This document shows positions 9,674 through 17,060 of a stretch of 64,000 nucleotides of DNA, one piece after another. Position 1 is the stretch's first letter. Each line of letters starts with the position of its first letter. Under the pieces are notes generated by a model that was not told where the DNA came from, made no database searches, and worked only from the letters and a program-made list of their open reading frames with translations. A program made the translations under genes and the position numbers. This DNA is from Cardiobacteriaceae bacterium (GTDB lineage Bacteria; Pseudomonadota; Gammaproteobacteria; Cardiobacteriales; Cardiobacteriaceae), in the NCBI GenBank assembly GCA_030529365.1, contig JAUMXB010000001.1, positions 248,001-312,000 on the forward strand, read 5' to 3'.

Positions 9674-9721
9674 TATAGTGATTTTTTACCACCAACAAGC
9701 GCTTATGGCGGTAAATTATCA
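9674..9721. repeat. AAGCGCTT modular palindromic element, one core (locus B)
   Basis: Core at 9697-9704. The left arm is TATAGTGATTTTTTACCA and the right arm is a partly decayed inverted copy (GGCGGTAAATTATCA). Sits between ypfJ and psd. Confidence 0.85.
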
Positions 9722-9887
9722 ATATGAAACGTCATTTATTGATAAAAAATACAAATACACAAACCAAGCATTCGCCTGCCATTCCCGTGCAACATCCCGT
9801 CTTGCACGAGCATTGCGGGAAAAGAACGGAATCTGCCGCGCTGATGCCAGCCCCTTTTAAAACACCGACCCGCCATCATCCATTTTC

Positions 9888-10721
9888 ATGAACACTTCGC
9901 TTTACCGCCTCATCCCGCGCCGCCTGACCAGCAACCTCATGTACCGGCTCTCGCGCATCGAAATCCCGTGGCTCAAAAACACCATCATTCGTCAGTACAT
10001 GCGCCTGACCGGCGCCAACACCAGCTTCGCGCTGGAAAAAAATCCTTACGCCTACCAGAGCCTCAATGCATTCTTTACCCGCGCCCTGGCCGAAGGGGAA
10101 AGACCTGTTGACGCCAACCCCGACCATATCGCAAGCCCGGTAGATGGCCGCTGCGCCATCTGGCAAACCCTCGACCACAAATCCCTGCTGCAAGCCAAAA
10201 ACATCCGCTACACCGTGGACGAACTTCTCGGCGACCATGCGCTTGCCGACCATTACAGCAACGGCGAAACCGCCACACTGTATCTCGCTCCCGATGATTA
10301 CCACCGCATCCACATGCCCTGCGACGGCGAGCTTGTCGGCATGCGCTTTTGCCCCGGCGACAAACACAGCGTCGCGCTGGGGCTGCTCGATAAAATCCCC
10401 AACATCTTTGCTGGCAATGAGCGCGTAGTCGCATGGTTTGAAACGGAATTCGGCCTTATGACGCTGGTACTGGTCGGCGCACTCAATGTCAGCAGCATTG
10501 AAACCGTCTGGCATGGCGTCGTCCGTCACAATCCGCAAGGCAACGCCTACCACTACAGCGGACAGTCGCGCCGCTTCCGCAAGGGCGAAGAAATCGCCCG
10601 CTTCAATCTCGGCTCCACCGTGATCCTCTTTTTCTCGCAAGGGCGTATCACATGGGACGCCGCGGCACTCGCTGACCAGAAAAAAATCCTGATGGGACAG
10701 AAAATTGCCAAACGCTGCTGA
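9888..10721 (+). CDS. psd: Phosphatidylserine decarboxylase proenzyme
   Basis: Membrane-associated pyruvoyl enzyme making phosphatidylethanolamine from phosphatidylserine. The 277-residue sequence contains the conserved SPVDGR, the [10 protein letters not shown] metal/His motif, and near the C-terminus NLGSTV, in which the GS bond is self-cleaved to make the pyruvoyl-bearing alpha chain. Length agrees with the bacterial family. The 3' end overlaps rnhA by 17 nt. About 165 bp separate it from the upstream repeat; no clear Shine-Dalgarno is visible. Confidence 0.96.
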   Translation: MNTSLYRLIPRRLTSNLMYRLSRIEIPWLKNTIIRQYMRLTGANTSFALEKNPYAYQSLNAFFTRALAEGERPVDANPDHIASPVDGRCAIWQTLDHKSLLQAKNIRYTVDELLGDHALADHYSNGETATLYLAPDDYHRIHMPCDGELVGMRFCPGDKHSVALGLLDKIPNIFAGNERVVAWFETEFGLMTLVLVGALNVSSIETVWHGVVRHNPQGNAYHYSGQSRRFRKGEEIARFNLGSTVILFFSQGRITWDAAALADQKKILMGQKIAKRC

Positions 10722-11172
10722 AAACATCGTCGACATCTATACCGACGGCGCCTGCAAAGGCAATCCGGGCATTGGCGGCTGGGGCGTGCTCATGCGTTAT
10801 GGCCGGCATGAAAAAACGCTTTGTGGCGCCGAAGCGCATACGACCAACAACCGCATGGAACTCACCGCCGTCATCGAAGCGCTCAAAGCCATCAAACGGC
10901 CCTGCCCCTTGCGGATCACCACGGATTCCAACTACGTCAAGACCGGCATCACCGCCTGGATCCATCAGTGGAAAAAAAACGGCTGGAAAACCGCACAAAA
11001 AAAACCCGTGCAAAACACGGATCTTTGGCAGGAACTGGATCGTTTGAGCGCCCTTTTCAACATCGAATGGCAATGGATCAAAGGCCATTCCGGTCATCCC
11101 GGCAATGAAATGGCCGACCAGCTCGCCAATCAGGCCATCGACAGCTTTCGCAACAACGAAACGGCCAACTAG
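10705..11172 (+). CDS. rnhA: Ribonuclease HI
   Basis: Degrades the RNA strand of RNA-DNA hybrids. All four catalytic acidic residues are present, in [23 protein letters not shown] and GNEMADQLA. The 155-residue length is standard. No ATG exists before the first conserved strand, so the TTG at 10705 is used; it has GGGA about 7 nt upstream and lies within the last codons of psd, suggesting coupling. The stop codon overlaps the end of the convergent aroK gene by 4 nt. Confidence 0.95.
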   Translation: MPNAAENIVDIYTDGACKGNPGIGGWGVLMRYGRHEKTLCGAEAHTTNNRMELTAVIEALKAIKRPCPLRITTDSNYVKTGITAWIHQWKKNGWKTAQKKPVQNTDLWQELDRLSALFNIEWQWIKGHSGHPGNEMADQLANQAIDSFRNNETAN

Positions 11173-11714
11173 CGCATCGGCGTTTCCGCCAGATACTTTT
11201 CCACCTTGTCCAGCAGCGCGTGAAAAGTCCTGGAAAAATTATTGCCGTCGGTACTCACGGTAATATCCGCCAGGCTTTTGTAAAGCGGCAGGCGCACGCT
11301 GCGCATATCCAGCAAATGCTGGCGCTGATCTGCCGCATGAATCAGCGGACGATTGCGATCCTGGCCGATGCGCTCAATCTGCCGCTCAACCGACACATCC
11401 AGAAAAATCACCAGCGCCTGCTTGCCGATCAACTCGCGATTGCGCGGATCCAGCACGATCCCGCCGCCACAGGCCACAACCGTATCATGCGGCTTTTGCA
11501 GGATATCGCACAGCATCTCATGTTCGCGCCGACGAAACCCTTCTTCCCCCTCTTGCGCAAAAATTGTGGGAATATCCACGCCCGTGCGGGCAATCAATGC
11601 CTGATCCGTATCGACAAACCGCCAGCGCAAACGATTGGCCAAACGCTTGCCCAGCGAAGTCTTTCCTGCGCCCATCGGGCCTATCATCATGATTTTGCGA
11701 TCGTGCACTGCCAA
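11169..11714 (-). CDS. aroK: Shikimate kinase
   Basis: Phosphorylates shikimate in the chorismate pathway. The 181-residue protein shows the P-loop GPMGAGKT, the shikimate-binding DTD, CGGGIVL and the lid Arg segment QDRNRPLI. The start is a TTG at 11714; a GTG at 11708 is an alternative two codons later. A TATAAT hexamer lies about 26 nt upstream on the minus strand. Its end overlaps rnhA tail to tail. The usual partner aroB is not in the window; tsaE lies upstream on the same strand. Confidence 0.94.
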   Translation of the reverse strand: MAVHDRKIMMIGPMGAGKTSLGKRLANRLRWRFVDTDQALIARTGVDIPTIFAQEGEEGFRRREHEMLCDILQKPHDTVVACGGGIVLDPRNRELIGKQALVIFLDVSVERQIERIGQDRNRPLIHAADQRQHLLDMRSVRLPLYKSLADITVSTDGNNFSRTFHALLDKVEKYLAETPMR

Positions 11715-11739
11715 GCCACTCTTGAATACCGGGCGCGCA

Positions 11740-11745
11740 ATTATA
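11740..11745 (-). promoter_or_regulatory. Possible -10 hexamer of aroK
   Basis: Perfect TATAAT on the minus strand, 26 nt upstream of the aroK TTG. The hexamer at -35 spacing is only TTCGCC, so promoter strength is uncertain. Confidence 0.45.
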
Positions 11746-11830
11746 ATTCATGCCTGGTGGCAGGCGAAGCAGCTTTCATCCGTTATGCCGGCAAAAATCG
11801 GGCAATGACGATGCAGCCGATACGCCCGTT

Positions 11831-12256
11831 TCATGGCGCTTGCAAATCGCAATGCAAAATTCTTTGCCCGTCCGCCAGAAAAAGCTGACAGATTACGTCA
11901 GGCGCGGGCAAATATCCGTCACCTTTCTCCGGCCATTCGATAAAAATCAGATCTGCCTGCTCCGTCCAGTCGCGCACATCCAGATACAGCAATTCCTCCG
12001 CATCCGCCAGGCGGTACAAATCGGCATGAATGAATCTTTTGCCGTTGGCCGCATAATGGTTGACAATCTGATAGCTCGGGCTGGTAACCGGCTCTGCCAC
12101 GCCAAGAGATTTCAGCCAATGCTGTACCAGCGCCGTCTTTCCTGCCCCCAAATCCCCTTTTAAATACACGACTCCGCGAACAACATCGCGAGCCATTTTT
12201 TCCACAACACAAAAAAAATCATCCAGTTGACTTATATCCCACACTTGATGCCGCAC
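11831..12256 (-). CDS. tsaE: tRNA threonylcarbamoyladenosine biosynthesis ATPase TsaE
   Basis: P-loop ATPase that supports TsaB-TsaD in making t6A at position 37 of ANN-decoding tRNAs. The 141-residue sequence has Walker A GDLGAGKT, the downstream TSPSYQIVNHY segment, HADLYRL and FIEWPEKG, all characteristic of TsaE. Translation begins at GTG (12256). Its functional partner tsaD lies 2.7 kb away on the opposite strand, on the far side of the Roadblock/GTPase cassette. Confidence 0.94.
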   Translation of the reverse strand: MRHQVWDISQLDDFFCVVEKMARDVVRGVVYLKGDLGAGKTALVQHWLKSLGVAEPVTSPSYQIVNHYAANGKRFIHADLYRLADAEELLYLDVRDWTEQADLIFIEWPEKGDGYLPAPDVICQLFLADGQRILHCDLQAP

Positions 12257-12347
12257 TGCTGCTATCCTATGTTCATATCAGTCCTGAAATGTAGCGAAAA
12301 AAACCGCTGAATTCCAGCTTAACACTGATATATATCTTTATGTTATT

Positions 12348-12376
12348 TTGAGCGTTCCAGAAGCTGGCACAATAAT
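12348..12376 (+). promoter_or_regulatory. Sigma70-type promoter of the Roadblock/GTPase cassette
   Basis: TTGAGC at 12348-12353, a 17-bp spacer and AATAAT at 12371-12376 give a good housekeeping promoter about 70 nt upstream of the first Roadblock gene. The surrounding 190-bp gap is AT-rich and lacks the AAGCGCTT repeat found in most gaps of similar size. Confidence 0.65.
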
Positions 12377-12446
12377 CGCGTAAGAGTCGCCGCTTTTGGC
12401 CCATTCAAAATAGTTATATCAATTTTTTGTTGAAAGAGAGGAACTT

Positions 12447-12803
12447 ATGGCAACTATTGATTTGAGCGAACTTACCGACATTGACGGATTCAAAGCTGGT
12501 GCACTGGTTGATTCCGACAGCGGCCTTGCCTTGGCAACCGAAGGTGGCGGCCTTGATCTGGAACTGGCTGCGGCAGGCAACACGGAAGTCCTGAACGCCA
12601 AGCGTCGTGTCGGCAAATCCTTGGGGCTTGATGCTGAAATCGAAGACATCCTGATCAGCCGCACAAACAGCTACCATCTGATCCGTCCTCTGACCCGCAA
12701 TACCAAGCTGTTCATCTATCTGGTTCTGGACCGCCAGCGTTCCAACCTGGCGATGGCCCGTCACCAACTACGCAGTTTCGAAAAAAATCTCGACTTTTCA
12801 TAA
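12447..12803 (+). CDS. Roadblock/LC7-like protein (first of two)
   Basis: A 118-residue protein without signal peptide. The pattern DGFKAGALVDSDSGLALAT, a helix with an AKRRVGKSLGL stretch, then EDILISRTNSYHLIRPL and KLFIYLVLDR resembles the alpha-beta Roadblock/LC7 fold. Such proteins bind small GTPases, often as their activating partners (MglB for MglA in Myxococcus). The gene has a strong AGAGAGGA ribosome site and its own promoter. A hairpin terminator or attenuator separates it from the next genes, so it may be made in excess. The fold call is by pattern; function with the nearby GTPase is inferred. Confidence 0.75.
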   Translation: MATIDLSELTDIDGFKAGALVDSDSGLALATEGGGLDLELAAAGNTEVLNAKRRVGKSLGLDAEIEDILISRTNSYHLIRPLTRNTKLFIYLVLDRQRSNLAMARHQLRSFEKNLDFS

Positions 12804-12816
12804 GTTCTGATTTTGC

Positions 12817-12850
12817 ATTTGCGCTCTCTTCACGGAGAGCGCAAATTTTT
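12817..12850 (+). terminator. Rho-independent terminator/attenuator inside the signalling cassette
   Basis: Perfect 12-bp stem (ATTTGCGCTCTC with its complement) around a 6-nt loop, followed by five T. It lies 14 nt after the first Roadblock gene and 32 nt before the next gene. No second promoter is obvious after it, so partial read-through would set the stoichiometry of the cassette. Confidence 0.85.
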
Positions 12851-12881
12851 ACTTCTACACGAAACGAATGGAATCACTTCA

Positions 12882-13532
12882 ATGCCGGACAACAACCACA
12901 TCTGCCTGCTCGGTTTTGCACCAGAGTCTGAGAAACGCATCAAAAAAATTATTCAGAGTGAAGAGGCTGGGTCTGAAATCGTGTGGACCACCGCCAACGA
13001 CAAATTATTGACTGGCGTGGTTATCAACGCCGGCTTTCTCGCAACCCCCCAAATTCAGAAATACATCAGCAAAGTCAACCTGCCAATCGTCTGTGCCTAC
13101 CACAATCAGGATGGCAAGGCGCTGGCCGAAAAATACCGCATGATCGCCGTCGATCTGCATACTCCGCTAAATGTTCGGGAATGGCTGAATACCCTGCTGG
13201 GTAAATCCGCAACTGACGAAGCGCCCGTCGCAAAAGCAGCACCAACATTGCAACGCGATGAAATCCCGGATGATCTCATGCCGGCACAGTCCAAGGCCGA
13301 CATCCAGGCACTTCTCAACCACATCCGCAAGCGTACGCCCGTAACCATCAAGGCCAGTGCCGGCAAAAGCACCACCTGGATCAAACCGTCCAGCGGTCTG
13401 GTATTTATCGATTATCCGCGCGAAAGCGTACCTGGATTCGATCGCTGGCAATGGCATGAAGTGGATGAAAGCACTATCCCTGATACTTCCCGTCAACTGA
13501 AAATCGACCTTTGGGTATTCGAATCCATCTAG
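12882..13532 (+). CDS. Receiver-like protein of the Roadblock/GTPase cassette, ended by an in-frame amber codon
   Basis: The open frame from the ATG at 12882 encodes 216 residues and stops at a TAG (13530-13532). Residues 1 to about 105 alternate beta strands and helices like a response-regulator receiver (ICLLGFAP, VVINAGF, LPIVCAYH, MIAVDLHTPL), but I do not see a clear acidic pocket plus phosphorylatable Asp. A linker rich in A, K, P and D follows, then a beta-rich region with WIKPSSGLVFIDYP. The same frame continues open for 111 more codons after the TAG. I do not recognise a named family. It is probably a partner or effector of the downstream GTPase. Confidence 0.65.
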   Translation: MPDNNHICLLGFAPESEKRIKKIIQSEEAGSEIVWTTANDKLLTGVVINAGFLATPQIQKYISKVNLPIVCAYHNQDGKALAEKYRMIAVDLHTPLNVREWLNTLLGKSATDEAPVAKAAPTLQRDEIPDDLMPAQSKADIQALLNHIRKRTPVTIKASAGKSTTWIKPSSGLVFIDYPRESVPGFDRWQWHEVDESTIPDTSRQLKIDLWVFESI

Positions 13533-13868
13533 CAATCCGAGCTGGACGGCAGCAAATATGTCGATAATCACAGTTTCTACCAGTTGACCCGCTGGCCACA
13601 ACCCCTTAGCCGCCATGGTCGTACCGAAGCGTTGCGCCTGGCCGCCTGTGCCCAGTCCTACCCCGTCAATCTCGATATTCTCCACGAAAAAACCAATTAC
13701 CCCCCGCACCGGATAAAACGCTTCCTGTTTGCCACCTTGCTTGCCGGGCAAGCCGAAGTTGTCGGGAAACCTGCCAGAGAATATCCTGTCGAAACCCGGC
13801 GCGACGAGAAACAGATTGCGGAAAAACGCAGCCTGTTGCAGAGGTTCAGGGAAAAATTGGGCTTATAA
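13533..13868 (+). pseudogene. In-frame 3' continuation after the amber codon
   Basis: Starting directly after the TAG at 13530-13532, the identical reading frame stays open for 111 codons to a TAA at 13866-13868. The sequence looks like real protein: QLTRWPQPLSRHGRTEALRL, then a winged-helix-like segment (LDILHEKTNYPPHRIKRFLF) and a basic C-terminal helix. It would complete the receiver-like protein to about 328 residues. Possible explanations are a nonsense mutation, a base-call error, or programmed or suppressor-mediated read-through. There is no separate ribosome site for independent translation. Confidence 0.7.
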
Positions 13869-13918
13869 TCCCATTTTCACTACAATTCCGCTTTTATTTG
13901 AGTCAGAAATAGAACTTC

Positions 13919-14449
13919 ATGAAAGAATTCAAGATTATTTTTGCTGGGAGCATGGGAGCAGGCAAGACGACTGCCATCAAAGCGCTTTCTGAAAGCGAAG
14001 TGGTATCTACCGATGTTGCCAACACCGATCGTCAGGCACACAGCAAATTATTGACGACCGTTGGCATCGATTATGGCCAGATCATCCTCCCGCCCGACAT
14101 CAAAATCGGCCTGTACGGCACGCCCGGACAAGAGCGCTTCGAGCTGGTATGGCGCATCGTCACCGAAGGGGCGCTGGGCGCCATCATCATGGTGGATTCC
14201 TCAAGCCCGAAGGCGCAACAGGAATTGCCCTACTACGTCAATTACTTCCATCACCACAAGATGAACAACATCATCGTGGGCATCACCCATTGCGACCTGC
14301 CCGGTCACATGACGCTGGACGATGCCTTCAGGATTCTTGCCGAACAAAATCTGACTTTCCCGGTTTTTGAAATCGATTCCCGCAAGAAAGACGATGTTCT
14401 GTTGCTGGTTGAAACGCTCATTGCTTCCATAGAAGCAGAAATTTCCTGA
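13919..14449 (+). CDS. Ras-like/MglA-like small GTPase
   Basis: A 176-residue cytoplasmic GTPase. G1 is GSMGAGKT (residues 10-17), and the G3 region reads YGTPGQERFE with Gly in place of the usual Asp of DTAGQ, as in the bacterial COG2229-type family. G4 is THCD in place of NKxD. These small GTPases, including MglA, work with Roadblock proteins to set cell polarity or pilus activity. Here two Roadblock genes flank the GTPase and its receiver-like neighbour. The ribosome site is weak. A role in twitching or polarity is inference from the family. Confidence 0.85.
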   Translation: MKEFKIIFAGSMGAGKTTAIKALSESEVVSTDVANTDRQAHSKLLTTVGIDYGQIILPPDIKIGLYGTPGQERFELVWRIVTEGALGAIIMVDSSSPKAQQELPYYVNYFHHHKMNNIIVGITHCDLPGHMTLDDAFRILAEQNLTFPVFEIDSRKKDDVLLLVETLIASIEAEIS

Positions 14450-14461
14450 GGATTTATACAT

Positions 14462-14878
14462 ATGGCCACTTTGGAAACCTATCGTGAAAGTTCCTTCGTT
14501 GCATTTTGCAACAGCACCCTGGAACAATTCTTGCAGGAAACTCCCGGCGTCAAAAACGTTCTGCTTGCCACGCCCGATGGCTTCGAGATCGCCTCGCAGG
14601 CCCAGGAATCCAGCCACAGCGCCGACAAACTTGCTGCTGTCGGTTCTTCCCTGTTCGCTCTGGGCTCATCACTGGTCTCCGAATTCAATCTCGACGTCTG
14701 CCGTTCCATTACCATCGACAGCGAAAAAGGCAAAGTCTATATCTGCGCCGTTTCCGGCGGCGACGACAAGAATCTGATTTTGCTCCTCCAGTCCACGCAA
14801 AACGCCATGCTCGCCCATATCCTGCACGGCTCGAGCAAAGTCGCGAACCAAATCAGCACGGAACTTGCCAAGCTGTAA
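14462..14878 (+). CDS. Roadblock/LC7 domain protein (second), candidate GTPase partner
   Basis: A 138-residue protein with the classic Roadblock pattern: an N-terminal helix (CNSTLEQFLQETPGVKNVLL), ATPDGFEIAS, a central helix with ADKLAAVGSSLFALGSSLV, then SITIDSEKGKVYICAVSGG and a long last helix. This is the closer match to MglB-type GTPase-activating proteins. It begins 12 nt after the GTPase gene with a GAGGA ribosome site, so the two are almost certainly co-translated. A terminator follows. Confidence 0.85.
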   Translation: MATLETYRESSFVAFCNSTLEQFLQETPGVKNVLLATPDGFEIASQAQESSHSADKLAAVGSSLFALGSSLVSEFNLDVCRSITIDSEKGKVYICAVSGGDDKNLILLLQSTQNAMLAHILHGSSKVANQISTELAKL

Positions 14879-14889
14879 AACGCCATTGC

Positions 14890-14910
14890 CAAGCCCCGCT
14901 CAGGGGCTTG
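14890..14910 (+). terminator. Hairpin terminator of the Roadblock/GTPase cassette
   Basis: CAAGCCCC and GGGGCTTG form an 8-bp stem with a 5-nt loop, 12 nt after the second Roadblock gene. The T tract behind it (TTGCATTGT) is interrupted, so termination may be partial. Confidence 0.6.
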
Positions 14911-14981
14911 TTGCATTGTCCGCATCCTGTCCATAAAACTGCCTAACTTCGCGCCGTCTTTTTGCCACGGCCATTCCAGCC

Positions 14982-16007
14982 ATGCACAATTCCCCTTCCC
15001 TGATCCTCGGCGTTGAATCCTCCTGCGACGAAACGGCCATTGCCGTTTACCAGACCGACGGCAGCATCGCCATCAATGAAATCTTCTCGCAAATCGACCT
15101 GCACCGCGCCTATGGTGGCGTCGTCCCGGAACTTGCCGCACGCGACCATTTGAAGCGCTTGCCCGTACTCTTGCAAAGCGCCCTGCAACAATCCGGCAAA
15201 ACCCTTGCCGATCTGGATGCCATTGCCTATACCGCCGGCCCCGGTCTGCTTGGCGCCCTGATGACAGGCGCCGGATTCGCGCGCAGCCTTGCCTACGCCC
15301 TGAACATCCCCGCCATTCCCGTCCATCACATGGAAGGGCACCTGTTATCTCCCCTGCTTGGCGATCCCGCCCCGGATTACCCCTTCATTGCCCTGCTCGT
15401 TTCCGGCGGACACACGCAACTGATGGCCGTACGCGCCCCCGGCGATTACCAGCTGCTCGGGCAGACCCTTGATGACGCCGTCGGCGAAGCCTTCGACAAA
15501 ACCGCCAAGCTGATGGGCTTGCCCTATCCCGGCGGCCCCGAACTGGCCCAGCTTGCCGAAAAAGGCGACCCGAAGCGCTTCGAACTGCCCCGCCCCATGA
15601 CCAACCGCCCCGGCATGGATTTCAGCTTCAGCGGCCTGAAAACCCAGGTGCGCCTGCTCATTGAAAGCCACGGCGACGACGCGCAAACCCGCGCCGATAT
15701 CGCCGCATCCTTCCAGCAGGCCATTATCGACACCCTCCTCATCAAATGCCGCCGCGCCTGGGAAAGCACCGGCTATCGTGCGCTCGTCGTAGCCGGCGGC
15801 GTCAGCGCCAATCGCGCCCTGCGCACCGCCCTCACCGGCTACGCCGAACAACACGGCAAAAGCGTCTATTTCCCGCCGCTTGCCGTCTGCACCGACAACG
15901 CCCTCATGATCGCCCATGCCGGCGCCCTGCGCCTGCACCAGGCCAATCAAAGCCTTGCCGTGGACGTGCACGCACGCTGGCCGCTCGCCGAACTCCCTTC
16001 CCTCTGA
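14982..16007 (+). CDS. tsaD: tRNA N6-adenosine threonylcarbamoyltransferase TsaD
   Basis: Catalytic subunit transferring the threonylcarbamoyl group to A37 of tRNA. The 341-residue ASKHA-fold protein contains the metal-binding HHMEGH, the phosphate loops ILGVESSCDETA and LLVSGGHTQL, and the C-terminal VAGGVSANRALR and CTDNALMIA. Length and motif order match TsaD (Gcp/YgjD). The gene follows the Roadblock/GTPase cassette and is followed 13 nt later by the exonuclease III gene on the same strand. Confidence 0.97.
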   Translation: MHNSPSLILGVESSCDETAIAVYQTDGSIAINEIFSQIDLHRAYGGVVPELAARDHLKRLPVLLQSALQQSGKTLADLDAIAYTAGPGLLGALMTGAGFARSLAYALNIPAIPVHHMEGHLLSPLLGDPAPDYPFIALLVSGGHTQLMAVRAPGDYQLLGQTLDDAVGEAFDKTAKLMGLPYPGGPELAQLAEKGDPKRFELPRPMTNRPGMDFSFSGLKTQVRLLIESHGDDAQTRADIAASFQQAIIDTLLIKCRRAWESTGYRALVVAGGVSANRALRTALTGYAEQHGKSVYFPPLAVCTDNALMIAHAGALRLHQANQSLAVDVHARWPLAELPSL

Positions 16008-16020
16008 ACCCAGGATTCCC

Positions 16021-16791
16021 ATGCGCATCATTTCCGCTAACCTGAACGGCATCCGCTCCGCCTACCAGAAAGGCTTTCTCGACTACCTCAAAAACGCCAA
16101 TGCCGACATCCTCTGCGTGCAGGAACTGAAAGCCCAGGAAGCCGACATGAGCACCGACATGAAAAACCCGCACGGCATGCACGGCTACTGGCATTGCGCG
16201 GAAAAGCGCGGCTACAGCGGCGTTGCCCTCTACAGCAAGGCAAAACCCGACCACGTGCAAACCGGCCTCGGCCTTCCCGAATTTGATCACGAAGGCCGCT
16301 ACGTGCGCGCCGACTTCGGCAACCTCACCGTCATCTCGCTCTACCTCCCCTCCGGCAGCAGCTCGGACGAACGGCAAGCCGTCAAATACCAGTTTCTCGA
16401 CGCCTTTTTGCCCATGCTCGCCGAGCTGCACGCCAGCCAACGCGACATCGTCATCTGCGGCGACTGGAACATCGCCCACCACAACATCGACCTCAAAAAC
16501 TGGCGCGGCAACCAGAAAAACTCCGGCTTTCTTCCCGAAGAACGCGCCTGGCTCACCCAAGTTATCGACGGCATCGGCTGGGTCGATATCTGGCGCACCC
16601 TCTATCCCGAAATCCCCGGCTACACCTGGTGGAGCAACCGCGGCAATGCCTACGCCAACGACGTGGGCTGGCGCATCGACTACCACATGTGCACCCCGCA
16701 ACTCGCCAAAACCGCCACCGCCGCGCACATCTACAAGGACGTGAAATTCTCCGACCACGCCCCGCTTGTCGTTGATTACGCCTACCCGTAA
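16021..16791 (+). CDS. xth: Exodeoxyribonuclease III / AP endonuclease
   Basis: Base-excision repair nuclease of the exonuclease III family, 256 residues from the ATG at 16021. An upstream in-frame extension lies inside tsaD. Active-site motifs are all present: ANLNGIRSA, LCVQELKA (metal Glu), GDWNIAH, the DNA-contact Trp loop WWSNRG, RIDYHM and the terminal SDHAPL with catalytic Asp-His. Spacing suggests co-transcription with tsaD. The stop is followed by two types of intergenic repeat. Confidence 0.95.
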   Translation: MRIISANLNGIRSAYQKGFLDYLKNANADILCVQELKAQEADMSTDMKNPHGMHGYWHCAEKRGYSGVALYSKAKPDHVQTGLGLPEFDHEGRYVRADFGNLTVISLYLPSGSSSDERQAVKYQFLDAFLPMLAELHASQRDIVICGDWNIAHHNIDLKNWRGNQKNSGFLPEERAWLTQVIDGIGWVDIWRTLYPEIPGYTWWSNRGNAYANDVGWRIDYHMCTPQLAKTATAAHIYKDVKFSDHAPLVVDYAYP

Positions 16792-16812
16792 ACCATCATT
16801 CTGAAACATCCA

Positions 16813-16956
16813 TCGGCCATAAATGGCGGACCTACGAACTCATCGCGGACGTAGGTCGGGCAGGGTTCCCATGACAATGCGACTGCATTTTCATGGGTGC
16901 CCGGTACTTTGTGCCCGACATCAAACACCCGTCGGCCATAAATGGCCGACCTACGA
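16813..16956. repeat. GTAGGTCGG-type hairpin repeat cluster
   Basis: Two direct copies of a 25-bp sequence (16813-16837 and 16932-16956, one mismatch) begin with the palindrome TCGGCCATAAATGGCCGA and end in CCTACGA. Between them lies an inverted copy of the arm (CGTAGGTCGGGC at 16850-16861) and a hairpin, CCCATGA at 16868 with TCATGGG at 16891. Related arms recur near 47.6 and 49.0 kb. This looks like a composite REP-like element. Confidence 0.75.
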
Positions 16957-16984
16957 AAAAGAAAACAATAAAACGGCCAAAAAC

Positions 16985-17060
16985 AGTGATTATTTACCAC
17001 CAATAAGCGCTTAACATGAGAAAATTTCTCATTACAAGCGCTTATTGGTGAGAAATTTTA
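16985..17060. repeat. AAGCGCTT modular palindromic element, two cores (locus C)
   Basis: Cores at 17005-17012 and 17036-17043, 31 bp apart, separated by ATGAGAAAATTTCTCA. Lies between convergent xth and smc. The right side runs into smc, supplying its last codons and stop. Confidence 0.9.
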
